Assembly (NCBI RefSeq): GCF_014196745.1
Contig: NZ_JACIEH010000002.1
Location: 1,178,383 to 1,242,382 of the forward strand
DNA: 64,000 bases
DNA from: Sphingomonas kyeonggiensis
GTDB lineage: Bacteria > Pseudomonadota > Alphaproteobacteria > Sphingomonadales > Sphingomonadaceae
Direction: 5' to 3'
The position numbers and the translations under genes were made by a program. A model generated the notes under the pieces. The model saw only the letters and a list, made by a program, of their open reading frames with translations, was not told the DNA's origin and ran no database searches. Below, in pieces: positions 34,812-43,711 of the stretch; within the stretch, counting starts at the first letter, position 1; each line of letters starts with the position of its first letter.

Positions 34812-37285
34812 GCTTCGCGCGCTGCCGTCGCCGGTCGCCGGCCGAATGCCAGGTCGTCAAGCGTCCCCAGGGTCATGGCTTCCAGGAAATCGAGCCGTGC
34901 CTGGCCGTCCTCCGTCGCGCACAGGAAGAATCCCGCAACGCCGACCGAGACCACGCGCGGATCGCCGCCCGCCGTTACTTCCGACAGGTCCAGGCTCGCA
35001 TTGCCGGCGATGTTCAGGCGGATGATTCCTGCCGGGTCGGGCAGGAGCGTCATCGTCACCCATTTGAATTCGCTTGGCTTCAGCAGGCCTTCCACCTGCC
35101 GCGCGGGGTCCCCGGTGGCGATCACGAAGCGCAGGTCGCGGCCGGGAATGCCGTGGAGCCGCAGGCACAGTCGCATCGCCATGCCGGGAGCATTGGTGCC
35201 GATCTCCAGCCGTCCGCCCTGCGGCTTGGTCCAGCATCCCCAATCGTCGGGCCCCCACCAGCCGTCGCCAGCGCGGAAGATCTCGGCGGAGCGCATGCCT
35301 CGCCACAGGGTGGTGGCATAGTTGCGTTCCAGTGCGTGCCAGGCGCCGAGCTTGGCCAGGGGAGGGGCCGGGGGCGGCGCCTCCGCCGCGTCCGCAGCCC
35401 ATTGCCGCGCCGCACCGGCGATATCGGCGGCGATCACGCTCCACGGGCGTGGCCTGAAGGTCTCGGCAATGCGCTGCTCGAGCGTCTCGCGATACCCCTT
35501 TTCGCGGATCAGCCGGTCGAGTGCCTCGACCAGGGCATCGACATTGCCAGACGGGAAATAGACCGCATGGTTGCCGCCCGCTTCTGGAAGCGATGCCGCG
35601 TCGGAAATCAGCGGAACCTTGCCGTGGCACAGGGACTCGGTCACCGGCAGGCCCCAGCCCTCATATTGGCTGGGATAGAGAGTGAAGAGGCACGAGCGGT
35701 ACAGCCGCTCCAGCTCGGCATCCGACACGCCCGAGAGCATCACCACCTGGTCGCGCAGGCCTGCATGGCTTTCGAGCCGGGAATAGACCGCGTCGTTGAG
35801 CCAGCCCCGATTGCCCACGCACACCAGCTTCGGGACCGCTGTCGGGCCGTAGCGCTTGAGCAGCGTGATCCAGGCCTGGAATGCGGCCAGGTGGTTCTTG
35901 CGCGATTCGATGGTCGAGACGAACAGCACATAGCCGCCGGGGGTAAGCCCCCAGCGGCCGAGCCGCTGCTCGGGAAGCGGCTCTGCATCCGCCTTCCGGC
36001 AATCGCCGTCGAGGCGGATCACGGCGACGTCCTTGGGCGCCACTGGATGATCGAGCAGCGCCGCGACCCGCATCAGGTCCCGCTTGGTCGATTCCGAATT
36101 CACCAGGAAGTGATCGGCATGCTCGAAGGCGCCGATCGCCCAGCTGATGAAGTCCTGGGTCAGCTCCTTGACGCAATGCTCGCCCGCCATGACCGGGATC
36201 AGGTCGTGGACGAAGGGAACGTAGCGCACGCCCCGCAGCGCCTTGGCCTGGCGGACGAAGAGGAAATAGTTCTGCAGCCACCAGGAGGTGCCGAGGTTGA
36301 TGAGATAGGCGCCATACGGCATCTCGATCGGGTCGGCGGTGGCGAGGCGCAGGTGCAGCCTGGCGAGCGCCGCGATCCATTCCGGTGCGCCGCGATCGCC
36401 GCCGTTCAGGCTGAGCTCGGCGATCGCCACGAAGCTGGCCGCCGGGATTTCGAGCCAGTCGTCACGCGATTCGAGGAAGGCGCAGATCCGGACGTGGGAA
36501 CCGTCGAGGCGCAGCGCACTGCAGATCGTCTCGATCTGCACGCGCTGGATGCCGGTCGGCAGCCGGGCGTTGCGGAAATAGGAAATCAGGTCGGAGACAT
36601 CGAAAACCAGCGCCGGCGAGACGGCAGCGTCCGGTGCGGTGGCGAGGGGCGACTGGGGCTCCGCGGCGCGGATGAGTGCGGTCAGCGCCTGCACCTGCTC
36701 GCGGGCGATGTTCCGTTCCTGCTCGGGCAGGGTGCGGAGGAACGCGTCGATCTGGCGCAGCGAACGCTCCGCGTCCCGCGCTTCCGGCGTCGCCAGGTCT
36801 TCGGTGGCGAGGGGCGTCGCGCCCGCCCCGAGCGTGGCGATCAGCTCGCGCATCTGGACCTGGTCGCCGCTGCCGAGCATCTGCCCCATCTCGCGCAACG
36901 CGTCCGGATTGGCGGGCTCCTGCCGGAGCGCGCGCATATAGCTGCGATTGGCCGCGGCCCGGTTGCCGCGTTCCTTGTGGAGATGGCCCAGATGGAGCCA
37001 CGGATCCGCCTCTGCCGGCGCGGCGTCCGTCGCCATCCGATAGGCAGCCTCCGCCGCCTCGAGGTCGTGCTGCTCCTTCAGCGCGTGGCCGAGCTGCACC
37101 CAGATATGGCCGAGCGAGGGATCGGTCTCGAGCGCCTCGCGATAGGCGGAAGCCGCCTCCGACCAGTCGCGTGCATCGCGCGCCTTGTTGCCGGTCGCGA
37201 TCATCCGGTGGACCTGCGGCGTCACGGCGATGCCCGCCGATCTGCGCAGCTTGAGCGGGAGGTTCATCATCAGGTCGGTGGTCAT
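34808..37285 (-). CDS. TPR-GT4 glycosyltransferase with C-terminal beta-sandwich
   Basis: 825 residues; start overlaps the kpsE stop. Residues ~30-150 are TPR units (WSEAASAYREALETDPSLGH, LEAAEAAYRMATDAAPAEAD). Residues ~225-640 are a GT-B glycosyltransferase: LPTGIQRVQIETICSAL, VPFVHDLIPVMAGEHC, VSTIESRKNHLAAFQAW, and the donor site YPSQYEGWGLPVTESLCHG. The last ~170 residues form a beta-rich domain (GRLEIGTNAPGMAMRLCLRL, GRDLRFVIATG) that may bind carbohydrate. In the minus-strand capsule operon between kpsE and the FkbM fusion. Probably a large capsule glycosyltransferase that docks partners through its TPRs. Confidence 0.87.
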   Translation of the reverse strand: MTTDLMMNLPLKLRRSAGIAVTPQVHRMIATGNKARDARDWSEAASAYREALETDPSLGHIWVQLGHALKEQHDLEAAEAAYRMATDAAPAEADPWLHLGHLHKERGNRAAANRSYMRALRQEPANPDALREMGQMLGSGDQVQMRELIATLGAGATPLATEDLATPEARDAERSLRQIDAFLRTLPEQERNIAREQVQALTALIRAAEPQSPLATAPDAAVSPALVFDVSDLISYFRNARLPTGIQRVQIETICSALRLDGSHVRICAFLESRDDWLEIPAASFVAIAELSLNGGDRGAPEWIAALARLHLRLATADPIEMPYGAYLINLGTSWWLQNYFLFVRQAKALRGVRYVPFVHDLIPVMAGEHCVKELTQDFISWAIGAFEHADHFLVNSESTKRDLMRVAALLDHPVAPKDVAVIRLDGDCRKADAEPLPEQRLGRWGLTPGGYVLFVSTIESRKNHLAAFQAWITLLKRYGPTAVPKLVCVGNRGWLNDAVYSRLESHAGLRDQVVMLSGVSDAELERLYRSCLFTLYPSQYEGWGLPVTESLCHGKVPLISDAASLPEAGGNHAVYFPSGNVDALVEALDRLIREKGYRETLEQRIAETFRPRPWSVIAADIAGAARQWAADAAEAPPPAPPLAKLGAWHALERNYATTLWRGMRSAEIFRAGDGWWGPDDWGCWTKPQGGRLEIGTNAPGMAMRLCLRLHGIPGRDLRFVIATGDPARQVEGLLKPSEFKWVTMTLLPDPAGIIRLNIAGNASLDLSEVTAGGDPRVVSVGVAGFFLCATEDGQARLDFLEAMTLGTLDDLAFGRRPATAAREA

Positions 37286-38523
37286 GCGGCATGCTCCCGG
37301 ACGCCCGCGAGGATCAGCCAGCCGATCGCGTAGATCAGCAGCAGGGCGAAGAAGATGGTGGCGACCAGCTTGAGGCGCTTGGGATAGAGCGCCTTGGCCG
37401 GCAGATTGGGCTCGACGATCCGCACCAGGTACAGCTGCTGGCGCAGCGCCTGCTCTCGTGCGGTATCGAGCGCTGTTGTCGCGCTTTCATAGCGTTTCGC
37501 GGCAAGCTCCTGGCGGAACCGAATCCCCTCGAACCGCCCAAGCCCCGTGGCCGTCGCCTGGGCCGATCCGGTCAGGCTGGCCTGCGCCGCGGCGACCTGT
37601 TGTTCCAGCCCGCGAACCTGCGCCGTCTGCGCGACATATTGCGGGCTGTCGGGCCGCACCGCGGCGGCCATGCCCGCCAGCCGGGCCCGCGCCTGCGCCA
37701 GCTCGCTCTGCAGCTGGGTCACCATCGTGATGCGCGCCGCGCCGGTGCGCTCGGGATCGATGTCGCGGGCGGACTGGCGCAGGCTGCTCAGCGCCGCCTG
37801 GGAGTCGTTGACGCCGGTTTCCGCAGCCTGAAGCGCCTCGCGCGCGGCGGCCAGGCGACTGGTCAGCAGCCGCTTGTTGAACTCGTTCACGCGCTGCTCG
37901 CCGATGACGAGCAGGGCTTCGGCCAGCCGCTGGGCGTCCGCCGGCCTGAACCCCCGCACGCCGACCCGGGTGATCCCGGCCTCGTGGCCGACATCGACGT
38001 GCACCATCTCGCGATAATAGCGCAGCAGGGTCTCGGGCGGCGCGTCCGCGTCGAGGCGGGAGAAGGGATCCGCCTCGGAACGGCGGAACATGGCTCGCAG
38101 ACCGACCGTGCGCTCCAGGCTGGCGACCGCGTCGTGCGACAGCAGATAGTCGACGACCGTCTGGCTGTCCGCCGTGGTAGGATTGGGATCCAGGCCGAGC
38201 AACTGGCCGAGCCCCGAATTGGCGGAGCCGCTCTGGCCGGCCGTCCGGATCACGAAATGGGTCTCGGACTCATATTGGTTGGCGACAATGCCGTACTCGA
38301 AGATCGCGACGGCGAGCGTCGGCAGCAACACGAACAGGGCCAGGTTGCGCAACCAGGCTAGCCGTTTCCGCCAGGGTTCGGGCCCGCCCGGCGCTGCCTG
38401 CTCGAACCGGTGGGCCGCATGCGCCGGTTCTCGCTGGAAGAGGGCGGCCGGTTCCCCGGACGGGGTCGGCGGCTCGGTGAGGCCGGTCTCATGGTCGGGT
38501 GGGGGAAGTGGGATCGTTGCCAT
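37282..38523 (-). CDS. kpsE: Capsule export inner-membrane/periplasmic protein KpsE
   Basis: 413 residues; the ATG is four bases past the kpsM stop. A cytoplasmic Pro-rich N-terminus (~1-55), a first membrane helix (LRNLALFVLLPTLAVAIFEY), a Wzz-type periplasmic region starting with NQYESETHFVIRTAGQ, a long coiled coil (~200-330), and a second membrane helix near the C-terminus (LVATIFFALLLIYAIGWLIL). This is the polysaccharide co-polymerase layout of KpsE/BexC/CtrB, which links KpsMT to the outer-membrane export protein. ATGA overlap with the next gene. Confidence 0.92.
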   Translation of the reverse strand: MATIPLPPPDHETGLTEPPTPSGEPAALFQREPAHAAHRFEQAAPGGPEPWRKRLAWLRNLALFVLLPTLAVAIFEYGIVANQYESETHFVIRTAGQSGSANSGLGQLLGLDPNPTTADSQTVVDYLLSHDAVASLERTVGLRAMFRRSEADPFSRLDADAPPETLLRYYREMVHVDVGHEAGITRVGVRGFRPADAQRLAEALLVIGEQRVNEFNKRLLTSRLAAAREALQAAETGVNDSQAALSSLRQSARDIDPERTGAARITMVTQLQSELAQARARLAGMAAAVRPDSPQYVAQTAQVRGLEQQVAAAQASLTGSAQATATGLGRFEGIRFRQELAAKRYESATTALDTAREQALRQQLYLVRIVEPNLPAKALYPKRLKLVATIFFALLLIYAIGWLILAGVREHAA

Positions 38524-38527
38524 CGGC

Positions 38528-39337
38528 TCAACTCAGATGAACATGTTTGCGGACGATGCGGATCGAGATCAGCCCCAGCAGGGTGAGGCCGAGGCACCAG
38601 AAACTCAGATAGGTCAGGTCGAAATAGGGGCTGCGGACCGAGGCGAACTGGCCGGTGTGGAACAGCTCGAAGATCTGGTTGAGCGGGAACCAGGCGAGCA
38701 GTCCGCGATAGGGTTCGGGCAGCCATTCGAGCAGGAAGAAGGTGCCGGAGATCGGCATTGCGAGGTAGACCAGCGGGTGGACGAACTTGCCCACCGCCTT
38801 GCTGAAATAGGAGGCCGCGCACACCGGCATGGCCAGCGCGAAGGAGAACCAGGCCATATAGCCAAAGCCCGCGAGCATGGTCAGCGGGGAGGCGGGCACG
38901 CCGCCGAAGCCGAGGGCCCAGGACAGGCTCAGCAGCACGACGAGCGCGAGCAGCGACGAAGCGGCTTCGAGCAGCATGCGCGCGGTGAGCAGGTCGAAGA
39001 TCGTCACCATCCGGTGGAACAGGAGCGGCTTGTTTGCCTCCAGGGCGGATTCCGCGCGCGAGATCACCGAGCGGAACAGCATGAACATGCAATAGCCCCC
39101 CAGCGCGAAGGGCACCGGGTACAGGTCGCTCCCGCCGTGTGGGCTTTCCTTCCCGTGCAGGGCCGCGACCGAGGCGGCGAGCAGCATCGGCTCGACCAGC
39201 AGCCAGGCATAGCCAATATTCTCGCGGCCATAGCGCGTGTGCAGCTCGCGCATGATCAGCGCGCCGAGCACTGCGCTCTGGACCTCCAGGCCCCGGAGAT
39301 ATTGGGCCAGTCCGCCGCGATCGTCGGTGGCGATCAT
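38528..39337 (-). CDS. kpsM: Capsule ABC exporter permease KpsM
   Basis: 269 residues from the ATG at 39337, which has GAGGAGGT upstream and overlaps the preceding stop; the frame is open much further upstream but only as a shadow. ABC2-type permease with about six membrane helices (for example LLLVEPML-like region, GFGYMAWFSFALAMPVCAAS, FWCLGLTLLGLISIRIV). LIMRELHTRYGRENIGYAWL near the N-terminus is the family hallmark of KpsM/Wzm coupling segments. Forms the inner-membrane channel for the capsule together with KpsT. Confidence 0.93.
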   Translation of the reverse strand: MIATDDRGGLAQYLRGLEVQSAVLGALIMRELHTRYGRENIGYAWLLVEPMLLAASVAALHGKESPHGGSDLYPVPFALGGYCMFMLFRSVISRAESALEANKPLLFHRMVTIFDLLTARMLLEAASSLLALVVLLSLSWALGFGGVPASPLTMLAGFGYMAWFSFALAMPVCAASYFSKAVGKFVHPLVYLAMPISGTFFLLEWLPEPYRGLLAWFPLNQIFELFHTGQFASVRSPYFDLTYLSFWCLGLTLLGLISIRIVRKHVHLS

Positions 39338-40605
39338 GACCGTGCGACCTCCTCTGCGAAGGCCAGCGTGCGTTCGACATGGTCTTCCCATGTCCGGCGG
39401 GAGCTGCCCCGCATGCGCGCCAGCTGGGCGCTGCGGGCGGAGGAGGCGGGGGCCGCATAGTCGAGGATGCTGCGGTGCCATCCGGGACCGTCGAGCGGAT
39501 CGAGATAGTCCGGCACCGCGCCGCCGGCCTCGCGATGCGCGGGCAAATCGCTGGCAATGACCGGAATCCCCGCGGCAAGCGCCTCGGCCACGGGCAGCCC
39601 AAACCCCTCTGCGAAGGAAGGCATCAGCAATGCCGATGACCCGCCGAGCCAGGCCGACAGCGTGCGATCGGAAACCCGCCCAACCTCGAGGACATGCGGG
39701 CGTAGCTGGGGGCAACGGTCGAGCAGGTTGAACGTGTTCTGATTCTCCCAGCCGCGACGCCCGATGAGGACGAGCCGGGGTATCCGGGATCCGTCCGCAG
39801 CTTCGGCAAGCCGTCGCCATAGGTGCAGCAGAAGGAGATGGTTCTTGCGCGGCTCGATCGTGCCCAGGCAGAGGAAATAGGGCCCGTCGATCGGTGGCGG
39901 ACCCGGCGCATCGGATGCAAGCGGCGCGGTGCCCAGCGGGTTGACCAGGAGCGGCGGCACCGGCTCGGCGATGGCATCGAGATGGCGGGCCAGCGCATCG
40001 GCGGTGGCCTGCGAATTGGCGATCACGCCGTGCGCATGACGCGCCACGCCGATCATCCGCCGCTGGTGGCGGAGTGATCCGTCGGCACGCGCGAAGCCGG
40101 GTTCGGCGATCGGGATGAGGTCGTGGACCAGGCAGATCAGCCGAGCGTTCTCACGGCGCAGGCGCGCTGCGATCTTGCCCGGCTTTTCGAGCGCGCTGGG
40201 GGATACGTGCAGCACGATACGTGGCCGCGTGGTCGGCTCGATCCGCTGCGGACGCAGGCTGGCCAGCGCCACGAGCAGATGCCGCATGCCCGCGCCGCCG
40301 GTCTCTTCCCCGCCGACTTCACCCCACCGCCGTTCGGTGGCATCGAGAAAGCGGAGGACCGCGCCGGGATCGAGCCGGCCGTAATGGCCGAGCGGATGGG
40401 TAGCTGCGAATTGCAGCCGTTCGGGCGCGCGCGCGAGCAGGGCGCGGGCATAGTGCAGCTCCACCCGGTCGACGCCGGTAGGTGTCGGATGCCGCACGCG
40501 CGACAGCAGGCGGGTGAGATCGAGGATGAGTTCCGGTTCGATCGAGCGAACCGGCGGCGTGTGGTCCGCACGGGCGACCTGACCGGGGAAGCTATGCGGC
40601 TTCAT
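39334..40605 (-). CDS. Glycosyltransferase, GT4 family
   Basis: 423 residues from the ATG at 40605, overlapping the kpsS stop. The N-terminal domain includes LILDLTRLLSRVRHPTPTGV and RLICLVHDLIPIAEPGF; the C-terminal Glycos_transf_1 domain has LCLGTIEPRKNHLLLLHLWR and the donor site MPSFAEGFGLPVAEALAAG. It shares the HDLIP block with the other three GT4 enzymes of the locus, so all four are one subfamily. Located between kpsS and kpsM, the place where the first capsule sugars after the Kdo linker might be added; inferred. Confidence 0.88.
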   Translation of the reverse strand: MKPHSFPGQVARADHTPPVRSIEPELILDLTRLLSRVRHPTPTGVDRVELHYARALLARAPERLQFAATHPLGHYGRLDPGAVLRFLDATERRWGEVGGEETGGAGMRHLLVALASLRPQRIEPTTRPRIVLHVSPSALEKPGKIAARLRRENARLICLVHDLIPIAEPGFARADGSLRHQRRMIGVARHAHGVIANSQATADALARHLDAIAEPVPPLLVNPLGTAPLASDAPGPPPIDGPYFLCLGTIEPRKNHLLLLHLWRRLAEAADGSRIPRLVLIGRRGWENQNTFNLLDRCPQLRPHVLEVGRVSDRTLSAWLGGSSALLMPSFAEGFGLPVAEALAAGIPVIASDLPAHREAGGAVPDYLDPLDGPGWHRSILDYAAPASSARSAQLARMRGSSRRTWEDHVERTLAFAEEVARS

Positions 40606-41840
40606 GTGAGCGCCCGCACCGGCTTGCCCGCCTCGACGGCGCGCGCGGCATTGCCTGCGGACAGCATCCGGGTGACCGCCGGTTCGATCAGCAGGGCACG
40701 CCCCTCGCGGCTGCTGAACCCGCCTCGGAGCAGGCAGTGATGCGCGAGTACCCGGCGAAACGCGGCAAAGATCTCCACCTGGGGCTGGCCAGGCGCCGCC
40801 CAGAAGCCATCGAGCGGGCCCTGGTGCGTGATGCCCGGAACGTCGTAGACCGCCCGGCCCAGCACCTTGACCGGGACACCTGCCGCCAGCGCCAGCGTGC
40901 CGGTGGTGCTGTTCACCGTCACCACGCCCTGCGCATGGGCGACGAGCGGTGCGATATCGGCATGTTCGAGATAGCGGACTCTGTCGGCGATGCCGAGCTC
41001 GGCGGCTCTTGCGCCGATCCATTTGCGCCAGTTGTGCAACCCGTTGTCGAGCGGATGCTCCTTGAACACCAGCATCGGTCCGGCGGGTGCATGCGCGGCG
41101 AACGAGGCCAGTATGGCGCCGATGGCGCTCTCCATGCCCTCGAACGGCGAATGGACGCGCAACTGATAGTCGGAATCCAGTTGCAGCGGCACGGCGAAAT
41201 AGGACGCGGCGAGCGCACGGCGCACCCTTCGGCTCCGCCATCGGGCCAGGGGATGCCGGGCGAAGCGGCGCAGCCAGCCCGCAGCCTCTACGGGCACGCG
41301 GAAGGGGCGATGCGAGCGATAGTGCCGGAACCGGAGGGCCAATGCGGTGCTGGCGCCATAATAGGCGAATGCCTCGCGGGCGCGCTGCGTGAAGCTGGCG
41401 GGAACCGGCGGGAGAGCGGGGACCGGCGCGAGGCGGATCGCCGTCCGGCAATAATATTCGGCATCGCGCGGCAGCGGGGAATGCCCGTTCACGCCATTCT
41501 GCTCGAGCGTCACCCAGTCGGGGCGGACATAGCCTTCCTCGAAGACGTGCACGGTGACCCGATGCTCCGCCGCCACCGATATCGCTGCGCGGTGCAGTGG
41601 CCGGCAGTCGCCGAACAACACCAGATCGGTGACCTTGTGCCGCTGGATCAGCGTCTCGACCGCGTCCGGCCAGGCTTCCGCGCCTTGCCGGAAGTGGATT
41701 GCCGGCGCGCGCCAGTCGAGACGATCGCCGCCGTTGAAATTGACCCGCAGCACCGCGTGGCCGGCGCAGCGCAGGGCGTCGCCGAGTTGCCGGAAGAACG
41801 GGCCGGGCGGCCCCTGGAGGAACAGGAAACAGCGCATCAT
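40602..41840 (-). CDS. kpsS: Capsule linker Kdo-transferase KpsS
   Basis: 412 residues from the ATG at 41840, which overlaps the kpsC stop. Family blocks: CFLFLQGPPGPFFRQLGDAL at the N-terminus, FEEGYVRPDWVTLEQNGVNG, LVFKEHPLDNG with the HP motif of retaining Kdo transferases, and VNSTTGTLALAAGVPV. KpsS adds the first beta-Kdo to lysophosphatidylglycerol, starting the lipid linker for group 2 capsules. Its length fits E. coli KpsS (about 390 residues). Confidence 0.92.
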   Translation of the reverse strand: MMRCFLFLQGPPGPFFRQLGDALRCAGHAVLRVNFNGGDRLDWRAPAIHFRQGAEAWPDAVETLIQRHKVTDLVLFGDCRPLHRAAISVAAEHRVTVHVFEEGYVRPDWVTLEQNGVNGHSPLPRDAEYYCRTAIRLAPVPALPPVPASFTQRAREAFAYYGASTALALRFRHYRSHRPFRVPVEAAGWLRRFARHPLARWRSRRVRRALAASYFAVPLQLDSDYQLRVHSPFEGMESAIGAILASFAAHAPAGPMLVFKEHPLDNGLHNWRKWIGARAAELGIADRVRYLEHADIAPLVAHAQGVVTVNSTTGTLALAAGVPVKVLGRAVYDVPGITHQGPLDGFWAAPGQPQVEIFAAFRRVLAHHCLLRGGFSSREGRALLIEPAVTRMLSAGNAARAVEAGKPVRALT

Positions 41841-43462
41841 GTCGCCTGCCGCAGGATATTGCGGGCCTTGCCCTCGATCCGCCGAAGCCGGCTGAGGAAC
41901 GAAACATGCGGCGCGGCGCTCGCCAGGCATTCGACCAGCCGCTCCGCAGGGCAAGGCAGGCCGGTCTCGGGATCGAGATAGAGCGGGTAGAGGAGCAAGG
42001 TTGCCGCCACCAATGCGTCGAGGTCGAGGCGGCGCGTGCGGCGCGGTACCGGCACGAGGTCGCGGGTCAGCCCCCAGCCGGCATAGAAGGGTATGCCGTG
42101 GCACAGCACGGTGCGCTCGCGCAGCAGCGCCTCGAACCCGGCCAGCGAGGTGAGGACATGAACCTCGTCGACCTGATCGAGCAGGGGCGCCAGCGGGCAG
42201 GGCGTGTCGAGGATCCGGTCGGCAAGGATGCGGGCTTCGCGGTCGAGCGCGCCGCGGCGATGGCCGGCGAGGGTGTCGGGATGCGGCTTGTAGAGGAGGA
42301 AGGCATCCGGCGCGAGCGCGCGGGCGCGCTTCAGAAGCCCGGAATTGCCCAGACCGGCAACGTCGCCCATCCGGACCGACTGATCGTCCTCGACCTGGCC
42401 CACGACCAGGATGCTGCGCCGGTCGTGCGGCAGCGGGATCGGCGTGGCATTGTCGGCACGGCCATATTTGCCGATCCCGGCGCCCACGATCGCGGCCCGA
42501 AGCGCCGCGGCGCGGCGCAGCAGCGCGGGCGGGAAGGGATGCTCCGATAGCAGCGCTTCGAGGTCGCTGGACCGGGCGGGATCGTAGTGGATTCCCTGGC
42601 GATCAACGACGATCGATTGCGGTGGCACCAGATGCACGCCCAGGCCCAGCGACCGGAGGAACCCGTCCTCGACCCGTGCCAACCTCACGCCGGCGGTCGC
42701 GGCACTGGCCTCGAAGTCGGGCGGTACCCGCGACGGCCATATCGCGACGGCGGCGTTGTCCGCGCGAGCCCTGGCCAGCGCATCCTTTCCCCGCCTGGCC
42801 TGGCCGGGCACGCCGGCGGTGCCGGTGAGGAAACGGTCGATCTGGCCGCGTTTCCAGGCGCGCATGCCGAACTGCACGCCGATTCCGGCGATCGCCTCGA
42901 GATGTCGCCGCCATTCGCCGAGCAGGTCGATGGCGGCTTCCACCGCTATCGGCGAGCCGGTGAAGGGCTCGTGATAGTCGTGCGCGACGACGAGCGTATC
43001 CCATGCCAGTGCGCGGCGCGCGTCCGCGCCGATGGGCAGCGGTTCGCCGGTTGCCGTGTCAGTCGTCGGGATCGCGCGCAACCTGGCGAGTATCGCGAGT
43101 GGATCCCCGTGCGGTGCGATCACCGCAGCGGCGTGGTCGAGCAGGTGCCAGGGGTCGATATCACCCGCCAACACTTCGGTGCCGGCCCAGAGGGTCGCAT
43201 TGGCATCGGTCGGCGAACCTGGTGCCTTCACCACGGTGCAGCCCGGGGGAAGGGCCGGTCGCGCCCCCCAGAAGCTGCCGCCGACGCGCAACTGGTGCAA
43301 TCGTTCGATCAGTCTATCCGACCGGTCGGCCTGTTCCTGGGTCAGAGGCGGGTGGCCGTGCGAGCCCCGTGCGACCGCCAGGGGCGCCCGCGAGCGCTTC
43401 GCAAAGGCCGGCGGTGCCTGCAGAAGCGGAGCGGCACGCGTCGGGGCGACAGGGGCGGTCAT
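41837..43462 (-). CDS. kpsC: Capsule linker Kdo-transferase KpsC, shortened
   Basis: 541 residues from the ATG at 43462; an ATG at 43561 would add 33 residues. The C-terminal module is complete: RVEDGFLRSLGLGVHLVPP (~260), LVVGQVEDDQSVRMGD, LLYKPHPDTLAG with the catalytic HP (~390), TSLAGFEALLRERTVLCHG, and PFYAGWGLTRDL (~460). KpsC of E. coli has two such modules (about 670 residues) that extend the Kdo linker with alternating linkages. Here the N-terminal ~230 residues keep only remnants (YHEPFTGSPIAVEAAIDLL) and no HP or EDG motif. So probably only one transferase activity remains. First gene of the seven-gene minus-strand capsule operon. Confidence 0.88.
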   Translation of the reverse strand: MTAPVAPTRAAPLLQAPPAFAKRSRAPLAVARGSHGHPPLTQEQADRSDRLIERLHQLRVGGSFWGARPALPPGCTVVKAPGSPTDANATLWAGTEVLAGDIDPWHLLDHAAAVIAPHGDPLAILARLRAIPTTDTATGEPLPIGADARRALAWDTLVVAHDYHEPFTGSPIAVEAAIDLLGEWRRHLEAIAGIGVQFGMRAWKRGQIDRFLTGTAGVPGQARRGKDALARARADNAAVAIWPSRVPPDFEASAATAGVRLARVEDGFLRSLGLGVHLVPPQSIVVDRQGIHYDPARSSDLEALLSEHPFPPALLRRAAALRAAIVGAGIGKYGRADNATPIPLPHDRRSILVVGQVEDDQSVRMGDVAGLGNSGLLKRARALAPDAFLLYKPHPDTLAGHRRGALDREARILADRILDTPCPLAPLLDQVDEVHVLTSLAGFEALLRERTVLCHGIPFYAGWGLTRDLVPVPRRTRRLDLDALVAATLLLYPLYLDPETGLPCPAERLVECLASAAPHVSFLSRLRRIEGKARNILRQAT

Positions 43463-43711
43463 GATGTCAGCACGTCTGCGATCGCAATCCTCGCAGCCGC
43501 TATCGCAGGCACTGGAGGCGACCGGGCTGGGGATTCCCCCAGCCGGGAGCGAAATCGACAAAACCGCCCGAGGGTTGCGGGGTATCGCTGGGCCGCGCCC
43601 GAACAGGGCCCACGCTACAGGCTGAAGTTGGTACGTCGGCCTGTGTCTGCGGCTCTACGGGGGCGCGGCGGTCGCTCAAGCACGAGCCTGGCGAGTGCCG
43701 CGCCGCCCTGG

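Noticed and set aside
43620-43711. Weak stem-loop (43662-43669 with 43697-43704) after the autotransporter
   Set aside because: Only 8 paired bases with a 27-base loop and no T run on the minus strand, so it is not listed as a terminator.
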